Both the position numbers and the translations under genes were made by a program. Below, in pieces: positions 1 through 8,732 of a DNA stretch of 64,000 nucleotides (its first letter is position 1; every line of letters begins with the position of its first letter). Where the stretch lies: NCBI GenBank assembly GCA_946887295.1, contig CAMPKP010000001.1, positions 1-64,000 of the forward strand. Direction: 5' to 3'. The notes below the pieces were generated by a model. That model had not been told where the DNA came from and made no database searches. It saw only the letters and a list, made by a program, of their open reading frames with translations. This DNA comes from an uncultured Gemmatimonadota bacterium. Its GTDB lineage: Bacteria; Gemmatimonadota; Gemmatimonadetes; Gemmatimonadales; GWC2-71-9.

Positions 1-32
1 ACGACAATAGCGGTTTGTACCGGCCTAGCGCG

Positions 33-1325
33 TCAGGCGGGTTTCGGCTCCGAGCGGCTCAGCGCGCCGTGCAGGTAGAGGCAGAACAGCGCCGCCAACG
101 CAACTCCGTTGAGGGACGAGAGCACCAGCGCGAGCGTCTCCCGAGCCTGCAGGGCATCGAGCACGGCGAAACTGGTGAAATAGTTGCTGGCGAGGAGCGC
201 GTAGAGTCCCAGCGCGGGCCAGGCGTGACGCGGCACCTCGCCACTTCCCGGCCGCAGTGACCAGACCAGGGCGACGCAGGGCCAGGTGAGCAGCAGCAGG
301 TCGTAGCCGATGTGAAAGACAGCCAGGAGCACGGCGCTGCAGATCAGCCCCACCGAGGTGGGGTCCAGCTCGGGTCGCGCAAGCGCCCAGCGTCGCGGCC
401 GCAGCGCGAACGCGGTCAACCCCAGCACCACCGTGGCGATCAGCACCGGCGCCAGTCTCCCGAGAGGCCCCACCCACCGCGTGAGCAGTGCCACGGCGTC
501 GATGCGGAACACGCTGAATTGACTTCGCACGATCGCCACCTGGTGAAGGCGCCCGCCGGGAGAGAAATAGGTGTGCAGAAAGGGAGCGAGACCGCCCGCC
601 CGCCTCGCCAGGATCGCGAGCGGAGGCAGGTTGGCCAGGGTCGTGAGACCGGCCGCGGTCGCGAGCGCGCGGTAATACCCCGCCGCGAGCATGAGTAGGG
701 CGAGCGGGACCCCGAAGGTGGGTTTGAGCAAGGTCACCGCCAGGGCGGCACCAGCGGCGGTGGCGAAGCGGCGCGGCAGCGCGATCGCGGCATATGCCGC
801 CAGCGCCACCGGCAGCGTCATCTGACCCTGGAGAAGATTCCATTGACCGGGCCGGCTCAGGAGAATCAGCCCCCAGACCGTGAGCAGCCGGGGAGTGGTG
901 AACGCGGCACCCGCCAGTCTCAGACTGGCCAGCGCGAGCAGGCCGCTCAGCAGGAACGTGATCGCGAACTCGACTTCCATCGCCGTCTCGAGGGGCAGTG
1001 ACGCGATCGGACGATTCACCAGCAGCGTCGCCGGCGGATAGAGCCCGAACGCCTCGGGCGCCGGGTGCCGCGCGAGGTAGCCTGCGGAGTCGTACGGGTT
1101 GTAGCCTGCGGCGAAATCCTGGGCGGGGTAGTACGCCGTGGTCTTGAAGTCGCTCATGACCCAATCGCGCGCGCTCAACTGCAGCCCGCCGATCGACTCC
1201 AGCGTGGTGACTCGCAGGACCGCGAGGAGCAGGGCGGTGAAGAGCAGGGCCGCGGCGGCCACGGTCGTCGGGGTACCGCCGACGAGGAGGCGAAGTGAGG
1301 TGAGCCACTGCCGTGCTTCGGGCAT
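33..1325 (-). CDS. GT87/DUF2029-type polyprenol-phosphate glycosyltransferase, membrane protein
   Basis: A 430-residue polytopic membrane protein with many hydrophobic segments, the first at about residues 18-38. After the first segment come the Asp-containing loop and the GYNPYD motif typical of GT87/DUF2029 enzymes, which transfer mannose or arabinose from a polyprenol phosphate outside the membrane. I chose the ATG at 1325 (protein begins MPEARQW). The frame stays open to 1643, but that would run through the tRNA-Ala gene, so the longer form is rejected. The acceptor and sugar cannot be told from sequence. No neighbouring gene suggests a specific glycan. Confidence 0.7.
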   Translation of the reverse strand: MPEARQWLTSLRLLVGGTPTTVAAAALLFTALLLAVLRVTTLESIGGLQLSARDWVMSDFKTTAYYPAQDFAAGYNPYDSAGYLARHPAPEAFGLYPPATLLVNRPIASLPLETAMEVEFAITFLLSGLLALASLRLAGAAFTTPRLLTVWGLILLSRPGQWNLLQGQMTLPVALAAYAAIALPRRFATAAGAALAVTLLKPTFGVPLALLMLAAGYYRALATAAGLTTLANLPPLAILARRAGGLAPFLHTYFSPGGRLHQVAIVRSQFSVFRIDAVALLTRWVGPLGRLAPVLIATVVLGLTAFALRPRRWALARPELDPTSVGLICSAVLLAVFHIGYDLLLLTWPCVALVWSLRPGSGEVPRHAWPALGLYALLASNYFTSFAVLDALQARETLALVLSSLNGVALAALFCLYLHGALSRSEPKPA

Positions 1326-1548
1326 CGGACGGCTCCGGATACTTCGTGTCGGCTCTGGGCCCGCGGCGTAGGTGCCAGCTACCCTGGAGGTGGGATAGCC
1401 ACTCGCAGCTCGGCGCAGGGCGCGGGCTGCGGGAAGCGCAGCTCCTGCCGTGACGGCAGCAAGTGCCACGCCGTGCGGCGGGTTCCGCGGCGACCCCCGA
1501 CGAGAAGCCCGCCACCCCACGAGGGATGGCGGGCCGAAGTCCTTCGGA

Positions 1549-1621
1549 TGGAGCGGACCGGGATCGAACCGGTGACCCCCTGCTTGCAAAGCAGGTGCTC
1601 TCCCAGCTGAGCTACCGCCCC
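1549..1621 (-). tRNA. tRNA-Ala (anticodon TGC)
   Basis: A 73-nt cloverleaf read on the minus strand: acceptor stem GGGGCGG paired with CCGCTCC plus discriminator A, D-arm GCTC/GAGC, anticodon stem CCTGC/GCAGG around loop TTTGCAA (anticodon TGC), and T-arm ACCGG-TTCGATC-CCGGT. No CCA is encoded. It lies directly upstream of the GT87-like gene on the same strand. Confidence 0.96.
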
Positions 1622-2008
1622 GAAGTTCCTGCGACGCCTCCACTTAGGACCGGCTTTACGGCCCTCGTGCGGCCGCCGCCCGGGCGAGCGGCGCCGGAAG
1701 CCACTCCACGGAATCCACAGCTACACGCTCCCGAGGCACACAACTATAGCCATCCGGCCAGGCACCTGGTAGCGGCGCCGGAGCGTCACTGTTGCCTCCG
1801 AGCCACTGCCGGGGCGGCTCGGAGGCGTTCGCAGGGCCGAGCTGAGCCGAGCACCCTGGTTCCGGCACGGCGGTCCTGCGAGGGCCGCCACCACCCTTGG
1901 ATCAGTTGTCCACATCACAGATTTTACCGAAGCTCCACGATGGCATGAAGCGTGGCACGACCCGCCGGTCGTCCACGCTGGCAACACACCTCGAAGAAGG
2001 CCGACCGT
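1622..2008. other. Intergenic region between tRNA-Ala and a small candidate ORF
   Basis: I find no convincing gene here. The stretch is locally less GC-rich around 1905-1935. Frames that stay open across it are shadows, and one of them translates the tRNA. It should carry the promoter for tRNA-Ala on the minus strand, but I see no clean -35/-10 pair. Confidence 0.4.
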
Positions 2009-2233
2009 ATGAGGATCACAGGCATGATCGTGCTGTGTATCGCCCTGGTGCTCGCCGCGGGTGCGTCCGTGGCCTATTGTGTCCGCCCGCCGAGCTCGCT
2101 TCGCGCCGCGCACGCCGGGCCGTCGGCTCAGAGGTCGTACAGTCCGCCGTACCGCTCGCGCAGCGCCTCCACCAGCGGCCGGTGGTCCGGCGGTCGGCCG
2201 GTGACCACCTCGAGCAGACGCGTCGAGGGGTAG
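2009..2233 (+). CDS. Possible small secreted or membrane peptide (uncertain)
   Basis: A 74-codon frame that starts ATG at 2009, with an AAGAAGG ribosome-binding site 8 nt upstream. The first 23 residues look like a signal peptide or membrane anchor: a short basic start, MIVLCIALVLAAG, then ASVA. The rest is low-complexity, Ser/Arg-rich, and its last 106 nt are antisense to the M32 carboxypeptidase. The remnant of a longer gene or a chance frame is as likely as a real protein. Confidence 0.22.
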   Translation: MRITGMIVLCIALVLAAGASVAYCVRPPSSLRAAHAGPSAQRSYSPPYRSRSASTSGRWSGGRPVTTSSRRVEG

Positions 2234-3639
2234 CGGCCTCCCTGGCGGTAGATCCGCTCGCCCAGCCACCGGACCAGCTCGCGGAACTCTCCCCGCGCGA
2301 AGCTCTCCTCCAGATCGCCCAGCTCACGGCTCGCCCGGGCGAACAGCTGCGCGGCGAAGACGTCGCCCAGCGTGTAGGTGGGGAAGTACCCGATGAGCCC
2401 CTCCGCCCAGTGGCCATCCTGCAGGCAGCCCTCGGCGTCGTTCGCGGGCGTGACACCGAGATAGCGGCCGTACGCGTCGTTCCAGGCGCCGGGCAGATCG
2501 GCTGCGTCGAGATCGCCCGACAGCAGGGCCCGCTCGAGCTCGAACCGGATCATCACGTGGACGTTGTAGGTGACCTCGTCGGCATTCACCCTGATCAGCG
2601 ACGGCGTGACCCGGTTCAGCGCGAAGTGGAACTCGTCGACGTCGGTGTCACCCAGCGCCTCGGGGAACCGCTCGCTCGCCTCCGGAAGGAAATACCTCCA
2701 GAAGCCCCGGCTCCGCCCCACCCGGTTCTCCCAGAGCCGCGCCTGCGCCTCGTCCATCCCCAGGGATGCCGCCTCGCCCATCGGCGTTCCGTAGTATCGG
2801 TGATCGAGTCCCTGCTCGTACAGCCCGTGCCCGACCTCGTGGAGCACGGTGAGCACGCCCCCCGGGAAATCGCGGAGATCGAAGCGCAGCCCGATGCGGC
2901 AGTCGCCGGGGCCCAGGCTGGTGCAGCAGGGATGGACGCCGAGATCCAGTCGGCCGCGGCGGAAGTTGAACCCGACCTCCCGGGCGACCCGCTCCCCGAA
3001 TCGCCGCTGCCCCTCGACCGGCACGGGGCGCCGCAGCATGGCGACGGCCGGCCGCGGCCCCGCACCCGCGATCCGAGCGGCGAGCGGCACCAGCTCCCGG
3101 CGCAGCGCGTCGAACAGCCGGCCCACGATCTCACTCGTGATGCCGGGCTCGTACTGCTCGAGCAGCGCGTCGTACGGCTCGCGCGCGTACCCCACGCACC
3201 GGGCCTCGGCGCGCTTGAGCTCCACGATGCGCTCGAGATGCGGCCTGAAGCGCCCGAAATCCGACTGGCTCCGCGCCACGGCCCAGGCACGCTGCGCCAC
3301 CGCGGTGGTGCGGGCGAGATCCTGGACCAGCTTGCGGGGAAGCCGAACGTAGCGGTCGAAGTCGCGCCGAAGCTCGCGGACGTTGACGGCGGCGGGCGAG
3401 TCCGGCTCCTCCAGGAGCGAGGACCCCTCGAGCTGATCCAGCAGCTCGCCGATCCGGGGATCGGTGCCGCGCTCGTGAAGCAGCCCCGCCACCAGCGCCA
3501 GCTGCTCGCTCCGGCCCTCGACCGCTCCGGCCGGCATCTGGGTCTCCTCGTCCCACTCGAGCAGCGCCTCGATGGACGCGAGCGTCGCCTCTTCGCGCAC
3601 CCGCTGGATCAGCTCCTCGTACGCTTCCTCGGGCCGCAT
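2128..3639 (-). CDS. M32 family metallocarboxypeptidase (carboxypeptidase Taq type)
   Basis: A 503-residue zinc carboxypeptidase of the usual M32 length. It has the HEVGH zinc motif at 267-271, the third ligand Glu297 in a DEAQARLWEN segment, and the upstream VHPCCTS/GPGDCRI block that corresponds to the family's HPF and DxRxT region. Family members usually have HES where this one has DEA, but the metal-binding Glu is kept. It removes C-terminal residues from peptides in the cytoplasm; no signal peptide is visible. It is the last gene of the heme operon, 6 bp after hemF. Co-transcription is likely, but no link to heme synthesis is known. Confidence 0.88.
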   Translation of the reverse strand: MRPEEAYEELIQRVREEATLASIEALLEWDEETQMPAGAVEGRSEQLALVAGLLHERGTDPRIGELLDQLEGSSLLEEPDSPAAVNVRELRRDFDRYVRLPRKLVQDLARTTAVAQRAWAVARSQSDFGRFRPHLERIVELKRAEARCVGYAREPYDALLEQYEPGITSEIVGRLFDALRRELVPLAARIAGAGPRPAVAMLRRPVPVEGQRRFGERVAREVGFNFRRGRLDLGVHPCCTSLGPGDCRIGLRFDLRDFPGGVLTVLHEVGHGLYEQGLDHRYYGTPMGEAASLGMDEAQARLWENRVGRSRGFWRYFLPEASERFPEALGDTDVDEFHFALNRVTPSLIRVNADEVTYNVHVMIRFELERALLSGDLDAADLPGAWNDAYGRYLGVTPANDAEGCLQDGHWAEGLIGYFPTYTLGDVFAAQLFARASRELGDLEESFARGEFRELVRWLGERIYRQGGRYPSTRLLEVVTGRPPDHRPLVEALRERYGGLYDL

Positions 3640-3645
3640 GCCGTC

Positions 3646-4602
3646 TCAGCCTTCACCCGCCGGCGCGGCTCCCACCCAATCCCTGGGCTCCAGCATCGCC
3701 AGCAGCTCCGCCTCGAACGAGCCGGGCTCGTAGCGTGGCGCGTATTCCCATGCAGCCAGCGGCGGCAGGCTCATCAGGACGCTCTCGATGCGGGCATGGG
3801 TCTGGAGGCCGAAGAGCGTGCCTCGATCGTGCACCAGATTGAACTCGACGTAACGTCCCCGCCGCGCGAGCTGGAAGCGCCGCTCGCGCTCTCCGTACGG
3901 CTCGTCCCTCCGGCGCTCGACTATCGGACCGTAGGCCGCCGGCAGCGACCGCCCGACATCCACCACGTACTCCGACAGCCGCCCGGCATCGAGGCCGCTG
4001 TCCCCGTCGCGCAGATGGTCGAAGAAGATCCCGCCGACACCGCGCCGCTCCTCCCCCCGGTGCAGGTTCACGAAATAATTGTCGCACCACACCTTGAACC
4101 GCGGATAGAAGGAGGCGTGATGGCGGTCGGAGAGCCCCTTCAGCGTGCGGTGAAAGTGGACCGCGTCCTCGGGGTGGGGATAGGTGGGCGTGAGATCCGT
4201 GCCGCCCCCGAACCAGGCGTCGAGGACCGCGCCGTCGGGCCCGGCTATCTCGAAGTAGCGCACGTTGAGGTGAACGGTGGGCACTCTGGGATTTCTGGGA
4301 TGGGCCACGATGCTCAGCCCCGCGACGAAGAACGACGCCTCCACCTCGCCGCCGATTCGGGCACCGAGACGCTGCCCCATTTGCGGCGGCAGCACCCCTT
4401 CCACCACGGACCGGTTCACCCCGCACTTCTCGAAGACCCCGCCTTCGACCATGACCCGGGACACTCCGCCGCCGCCGCCCCGGCGCTCCCAGGCGTCCTC
4501 ACGGAACGAGCCGCCGCCGTCGGCCGCGGCGAAGAATCGCGTCGCCTCATCGTGCAGCGACTCGATGGTCGAGGCCATCCCGGCCCGGGTCGGCGCGCTC
4601 AT
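3646..4602 (-). CDS. hemF: Oxygen-dependent coproporphyrinogen III oxidase
   Basis: A 318-residue HemF. It oxidatively decarboxylates two propionates of coproporphyrinogen III to vinyls, giving protoporphyrinogen IX, and needs O2. Recognisable blocks include the FGGGTDLTP segment, the HHASFYPRFKVWCDNYF region, the GGIFFDH block and the C-terminal PPLAAWEY sequence. The ATG at 4602 overlaps the hemE stop as ATGA, so this start is preferred; an internal ATG at 4578 is an alternative. HemF together with a HemG-type oxidase means this organism uses the classical protoporphyrin route under oxygen, not the coproporphyrin-dependent route. Confidence 0.96.
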   Translation of the reverse strand: MSAPTRAGMASTIESLHDEATRFFAAADGGGSFREDAWERRGGGGGVSRVMVEGGVFEKCGVNRSVVEGVLPPQMGQRLGARIGGEVEASFFVAGLSIVAHPRNPRVPTVHLNVRYFEIAGPDGAVLDAWFGGGTDLTPTYPHPEDAVHFHRTLKGLSDRHHASFYPRFKVWCDNYFVNLHRGEERRGVGGIFFDHLRDGDSGLDAGRLSEYVVDVGRSLPAAYGPIVERRRDEPYGERERRFQLARRGRYVEFNLVHDRGTLFGLQTHARIESVLMSLPPLAAWEYAPRYEPGSFEAELLAMLEPRDWVGAAPAGEG

Positions 4603-5630
4603 CGCGGGCGCCACTCCTTCACTGCGTCCACGAACGCCTTCGCGTGCGCCACCGGCACGTCGGGCAGGATGCCGTGGCCGAGATTCGCCACGTGCCCCAC
4701 GCCGCCGAAGGCGTCCAGCATGGCGTGGGTGCGGTCGCGGATCACTCCGGGCTCGGCGTAGAGCCAGGTGGGATCGAGATTGCCCTGAAGGGCGACGGGT
4801 CGGCCCGCGAGCCTCCGGCGTGCCTCGGCCGCATCGGTCTGCCAGTCCACGCCGACGACGTCCGCTCCGGTCACCTGCACGATCTCCTCGAGGGCCCACC
4901 CCGCGCCCGGCGCGAAGGCGATGACCGGCGCTCCGGCCCCGCGGACCAATCGCACGGTCTCCGCGAGGTACGGCAGGGCGAACTCCCGGAAGTCGCGCGG
5001 CCCCAGCGCGGCGGCCCAGGAGTCGAAGAGCTGCACCGCCTGTGCGCCGGCCTCGACCTGAGCCACGAGGAAGCGTCCGACGACCGCGGCCAGGCGCTCC
5101 AGCAGCGCGTGCGCCGAGCGCGGGTGTTCCACCAGGAATCGCTTCGCCAGGCTGAAGGTCTTGGAGCCCGATCCCTCCACCATGTAGCTCATCAGGGTCC
5201 ACGGCGCGCCGGCGAATCCGATCAGGGGCACTCGCCCCGCCAGACTGGTCCGCGCGAGGCGCACCGCGTCGAGGACGTAGCCCAGATCCCGCCGGGGGCT
5301 CACCTCCCGAAGGCGGTCGAGATCCGCGGGTGTCCGGAGCGGATCGTGCAACCGGGGCCCCGTGCCCTCCTCCACCGTGAGCCTCATGCCCATGGCCTGC
5401 GGCACCACCAGGATGTCGCTGAAGATGATCGCGGCGTCCACCCCGATCAGGTCCACCGGCTGGAGCGTCACCTCGACGGCCAGCTCCGGCGTTCTCACCA
5501 TGGTCAGGAAATCGGCGCGAGCGCGCACCGCGCGATACTGGGGCAGGTAGCGTCCCGCCTGGCGCATCATCCAGACCGGCGGGCGCTCCACCGGCTCCCG
5601 GCGGCAGGCCCGGAGAAAGAGATCGCTCAT
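4599..5630 (-). CDS. hemE: Uroporphyrinogen III decarboxylase
   Basis: A 343-residue cytoplasmic enzyme that removes four acetate carboxyls from uroporphyrinogen III to give coproporphyrinogen III. The N-terminal signature PPVWMMRQAGRYLPQYR is nearly canonical, and the second signature GFAGAPWTLMSYMVEG follows. The catalytic Asp lies in IIFSDILVVPQAMG. The start ATG at 5630 overlaps the hemD stop (ATGA) and the gene end overlaps hemF, so hemD-hemE-hemF are translationally coupled. Confidence 0.97.
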   Translation of the reverse strand: MSDLFLRACRREPVERPPVWMMRQAGRYLPQYRAVRARADFLTMVRTPELAVEVTLQPVDLIGVDAAIIFSDILVVPQAMGMRLTVEEGTGPRLHDPLRTPADLDRLREVSPRRDLGYVLDAVRLARTSLAGRVPLIGFAGAPWTLMSYMVEGSGSKTFSLAKRFLVEHPRSAHALLERLAAVVGRFLVAQVEAGAQAVQLFDSWAAALGPRDFREFALPYLAETVRLVRGAGAPVIAFAPGAGWALEEIVQVTGADVVGVDWQTDAAEARRRLAGRPVALQGNLDPTWLYAEPGVIRDRTHAMLDAFGGVGHVANLGHGILPDVPVAHAKAFVDAVKEWRPR

Positions 5631-6379
5631 CGAGAAGGCGTCTCGGCCAGGAGGGAGCGCACGCCCGCCAGCAGGGCGTCCACGTCCGGCCGCGCGGCCA
5701 CCGCCGCGGGCGGCCAGCCGGACGCCCGGGCCGCGGCTGCCGTCGTCGGCCCGACGGCGAGCATCGGCGGCCGGACGCCCGAGCGGAGGACCCGCGCCAG
5801 GAGATCGGCCACACTGGGACTCGCCACGATCAGGATCGCCGCGCGCTCGGCCGCGGCCCGGGCCGAGGCCTCGTCCGCGAGCACCGAGCGGTAGCAGACG
5901 ACCTCGTCCACCTCGATGCCCTCGTGCCGCAGCCGGGTGGGAAGCTCGTCCCGACGGATCTCGCCGCAGGGAAAGAGCACCGGTCCGGCGACGCCGGCGT
6001 CGAGCATCGCGGCCGCCAGCGCGGCGGCGGCGCCCACGCGGCCGGTCTCCTCCTCGGGGGCGCCACGCACCTCCACCGGAAGGGAGGCCAGCGCCATCGC
6101 GGTGCCGGGCCCGCCGCTCCACACCGGAGGCAGCGCCGTCCGCTCACCCGCTGCGGCGCCATAGCGCTCGACGAAGACCGCAGCGGCCCGTGGGGAGGTG
6201 AAAGCCAGCGCGTCGTATCGGGAGAGGTCGGCGAGGGCGAGGTCCATCGGCGCCCAATCCAGCGGCGGCGCGAATGTCAGCAACGGACGCTCCTCCACCA
6301 GCAGCGGGAGGTCCCGCAATCGGTCCGCCAACCCGGGGAAGGCACCCGGTGAGACCGTGAGCACGACCGGACCCGCCAT
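5627..6379 (-). CDS. hemD: Uroporphyrinogen-III synthase
   Basis: A 250-residue protein that cyclises hydroxymethylbilane with inversion of ring D to uroporphyrinogen III. HemD is poorly conserved. The call rests on size, the two-lobed pattern (DALAFTSPRAAAVFVE early, ILIVASPSVADLLARV late, then AVGPTTAAAAR) and position between hemC and hemE. Its ATG at 6379 overlaps the hemC stop by one base (TGATG). Confidence 0.9.
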   Translation of the reverse strand: MAGPVVLTVSPGAFPGLADRLRDLPLLVEERPLLTFAPPLDWAPMDLALADLSRYDALAFTSPRAAAVFVERYGAAAGERTALPPVWSGGPGTAMALASLPVEVRGAPEEETGRVGAAAALAAAMLDAGVAGPVLFPCGEIRRDELPTRLRHEGIEVDEVVCYRSVLADEASARAAAERAAILIVASPSVADLLARVLRSGVRPPMLAVGPTTAAAARASGWPPAAVAARPDVDALLAGVRSLLAETPSR

Positions 6380-7356
6380 CACGGCTCGGATACGACGGGC
6401 ACGACCCCCGCACGCACTTCCGCGAGAATCGCCGCCGCGCCCTCGCCGAGCAGGCGCTCGGCCAGCGCGGTGCCCAGCACCTCCGCCTCCGCGGGAGTCC
6501 GGGCCGAGCCGCTCTCCACTCCTTCCGCGATTCGCTCGCCATCCAGGGAGATCACCCTGCCGTGCAGCCGCAGTGTGGTCTCGCGTCCGCCGGACTCGAG
6601 CGTCGCGTGCGCGGCCACCGGGACCTGGCATCCCCCTTCGAGCCGTCGGAGAAAGGCGCGCTCCGCGCCCACCGCCACCGCCGTCGGCTCGTGGTTCACC
6701 GCGCCCCTCGTGATCTCGATCGCCGCCACGTCCCCGGTCCTCGCCGTCACGGCGAGGGCACCCTGCCCCGGCGCCGGCAGCATCACCGCGGAAGGCAGCC
6801 GCTCGCCGATCCGATGGCCGAGGCCCAGACGGGTCAGCCCCGCGGTCGCGAGCAGGATGGCGGACCATTCCAGGTTGGCATCCAGCCGGGCGAGGCGGGT
6901 GTCCACGTTACCACGGACGTCCTGAACCCGGAGATCGGGCCTGGCGTGGAGCAGCTGGGCCCTTCGGCGAAGGCTGCTGGTCGCGATGGCGGCGCTCCGC
7001 GGGATGTCGCTCCATCGCAGCGGCCCGCGGCCCACCAGCGCATCGCTCGCATCTTCCCGCACGCCGATTGCAGCGATCGTGATGCCGGAGGGCAGCTGCG
7101 TCGGCAGGTCCTTCAACGAATGGACGGCGATGTCGATGCGCCCCGCGAGCATCGCCTCGTCGATCTGGCGGGTGAACAGCGCGGCCGACCCGATCCGGGA
7201 CAGCGGGACGTTCGTGACCATGTCGCCGGTAGTCCGGATCTCGACCCGCTCGGTGGGATGGCCCGCGGCATCCAGGATCTGGCGGATCCGCTCGGTCTGC
7301 CACAGGGCCAGCGCGCTGCCTCGGGTGCCGACCCGGAGCCCTGACGGCGCGCTCAC
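6379..7356 (-). CDS. hemC: Porphobilinogen deaminase (hydroxymethylbilane synthase)
   Basis: A 325-residue enzyme that condenses four porphobilinogens. It begins with the RVGTRGSALALWQT signature. SSLRRRAQL and the HSLKDLP block are present, and the dipyrromethane-cofactor Cys lies in LEGGCQVPVAA. The start is GTG at 7356, overlapping the hemG stop as GTGA. The frame stays open far upstream into hemG, but the family N-terminus matches only the GTG start. Confidence 0.96.
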   Translation of the reverse strand: MSAPSGLRVGTRGSALALWQTERIRQILDAAGHPTERVEIRTTGDMVTNVPLSRIGSAALFTRQIDEAMLAGRIDIAVHSLKDLPTQLPSGITIAAIGVREDASDALVGRGPLRWSDIPRSAAIATSSLRRRAQLLHARPDLRVQDVRGNVDTRLARLDANLEWSAILLATAGLTRLGLGHRIGERLPSAVMLPAPGQGALAVTARTGDVAAIEITRGAVNHEPTAVAVGAERAFLRRLEGGCQVPVAAHATLESGGRETTLRLHGRVISLDGERIAEGVESGSARTPAEAEVLGTALAERLLGEGAAAILAEVRAGVVPVVSEP

Positions 7357-8732
7357 TGTGCCGCCGGCGACGCGCCGGTGCCGACCTGCGGTGCCACCCG
7401 CTCGGCGGTCTGGACCGCGGAGGCGATGACCTCGCCGATCGCCACACCCTCGCGATAGGAGCCGGCGAGTCCGAGTCCCGGGTTGCGACGCTCGGCGTCG
7501 TCCATGATCTCCTTGAACCGTCCGTAGCCCAGGGTGTACTGGGGAATCGCCTTGGGCCAGAGGTGAAAGGCGCGGAAGGTCGGCTCGCCGCGGACGCCGA
7601 GCAGCAGCCGGAGGTCGTCGATGACCCGGGCCGTCAGCGTATTGAGGTCGGCATTCGCCAGGTCGGGATGGCGCACGCCGCCGACGAATGCCGTCAGGAG
7701 CACATGCCCGGCGGGCGCGCGGCCCGGGAAGACGGTCGATGAGAAGATGACCCCGAGCACGTTTCGACGCTCGACGTCGGGCACCAGAAAGCCGAAGCCG
7801 TCCAGCCGGTGGGCGACGTCCTCCCGGCGGAAGCCGAGCGCGAGCACCGCCACCGGCGGGTGGGTGATGCTGGTGAGCGTCTTGAGACGGTCGCCACCCT
7901 CGAAGGCGAGATCCACGTCGTCGGCGCAATGCGCCGGCGCCGCATAGACCACCCCGTCGTACAGCTCGGATGCCTGATATGCCGCGCTGACGGTCCATCC
8001 CATGGCGCTCCGGCGGATCTGAGTCACCGGCGCCTTGAGGCGGATCTCCGAGCGCAGCTCCCGCGCGAAGGCCTCGGGTATCTCCTGAAGACCGCCCGCG
8101 AAGGAGACGAGGCCCGGCCGGGAAGCCGTGTCGGCCCGTCCGGCCTTCATCATCCGGCCCAGCGCCTTCACTACCGACCCGTGGGTGTGCTCCAGGTCGT
8201 GCAGCCGGGGCAGGGCATGCCGGGCCGAGAGCTGCTCGGGGTCCCCGCCGAAGATCCCGGCGACGAAGGGGTTCGCGATGTAATCGAGCACTTCCTGGTT
8301 GAATCGCCGGCGCACGAACGTGGCCACGCTCTCCTCCATCGGCGAGTCGCCCGGCTCCACCATGGGCTCGCCGAAGATGGCGAGCTTTGCCCCGTTGGAC
8401 AGCAGCCGGGTGGTGAGCATCTGTGAGGGGGAGGTCGGCAGCGCCACGAGCCGCGATTTCCTGACGATGTACCGCTTCCGAGCCTCGCGTTGCGCCTCGA
8501 CCCTCGAGGCGTCGAGCCCGAGCTGCGAGAGCACCTCGGCGACCTCGTGGCTCGGCGCCATCAGCGAGTTGGGGCCGAGCTCCGCGAGATAGCCTTCGCG
8601 CCGCTCGGTCCTGACGACGCCTCCGGCGCGATCGGAGGCCTCGTACACCACCACCCGGATGCCACGGCGCTTCAGGCGGTGGGCCGCGGTGAGTCCCGCG
8701 ACGCCCGCGCCCACGACCGCTACCGCCGCCAT
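7353..8732 (-). CDS. hemG: Protoporphyrinogen oxidase (HemG/HemY FAD type)
   Basis: A 459-residue FAD amine-oxidase-fold protein. The dinucleotide motif [18 protein letters not shown] is at the N-terminus, followed by [12 protein letters not shown] and LGPNSLM. A C-terminal FAD segment ([16 protein letters not shown]) is also present. It oxidises protoporphyrinogen IX to protoporphyrin IX with O2. The homologous coproporphyrinogen oxidase of Gram-positive bacteria has the same fold, but hemF in this operon favours the protoporphyrinogen substrate. Its ATG at 8732 lies 13 bp inside the end of hemL. Confidence 0.92.
   Translation of the reverse strand: MAAVAVVGAGVAGLTAAHRLKRRGIRVVVYEASDRAGGVVRTERREGYLAELGPNSLMAPSHEVAEVLSQLGLDASRVEAQREARKRYIVRKSRLVALPTSPSQMLTTRLLSNGAKLAIFGEPMVEPGDSPMEESVATFVRRRFNQEVLDYIANPFVAGIFGGDPEQLSARHALPRLHDLEHTHGSVVKALGRMMKAGRADTASRPGLVSFAGGLQEIPEAFARELRSEIRLKAPVTQIRRSAMGWTVSAAYQASELYDGVVYAAPAHCADDVDLAFEGGDRLKTLTSITHPPVAVLALGFRREDVAHRLDGFGFLVPDVERRNVLGVIFSSTVFPGRAPAGHVLLTAFVGGVRHPDLANADLNTLTARVIDDLRLLLGVRGEPTFRAFHLWPKAIPQYTLGYGRFKEIMDDAERRNPGLGLAGSYREGVAIGEVIASAVQTAERVAPQVGTGASPAAQ

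Noticed and set aside
1326..1643. N-terminal extension of the GT87-like gene
   Set aside because: It runs through the tRNA-Ala gene and is Arg/Pro/Gly-rich, without family similarity.
1463..1948. 161-codon plus-strand frame with a GADRDRTGDPLLAKQ stretch
   Set aside because: This is the well-known false protein made by translating the complement of a tRNA (here tRNA-Ala).
3653..4426. Minus-strand frame inside hemF
   Set aside because: Overlaps hemF on the same strand in another frame; Arg/Gly/Ala-rich shadow.
1897..4761. 954-codon plus-strand frame
   Set aside because: Antisense to the M32 peptidase and hemF; arises from GC-rich codon bias. Composition is His/Arg/Pro/Gln-rich with no domain.
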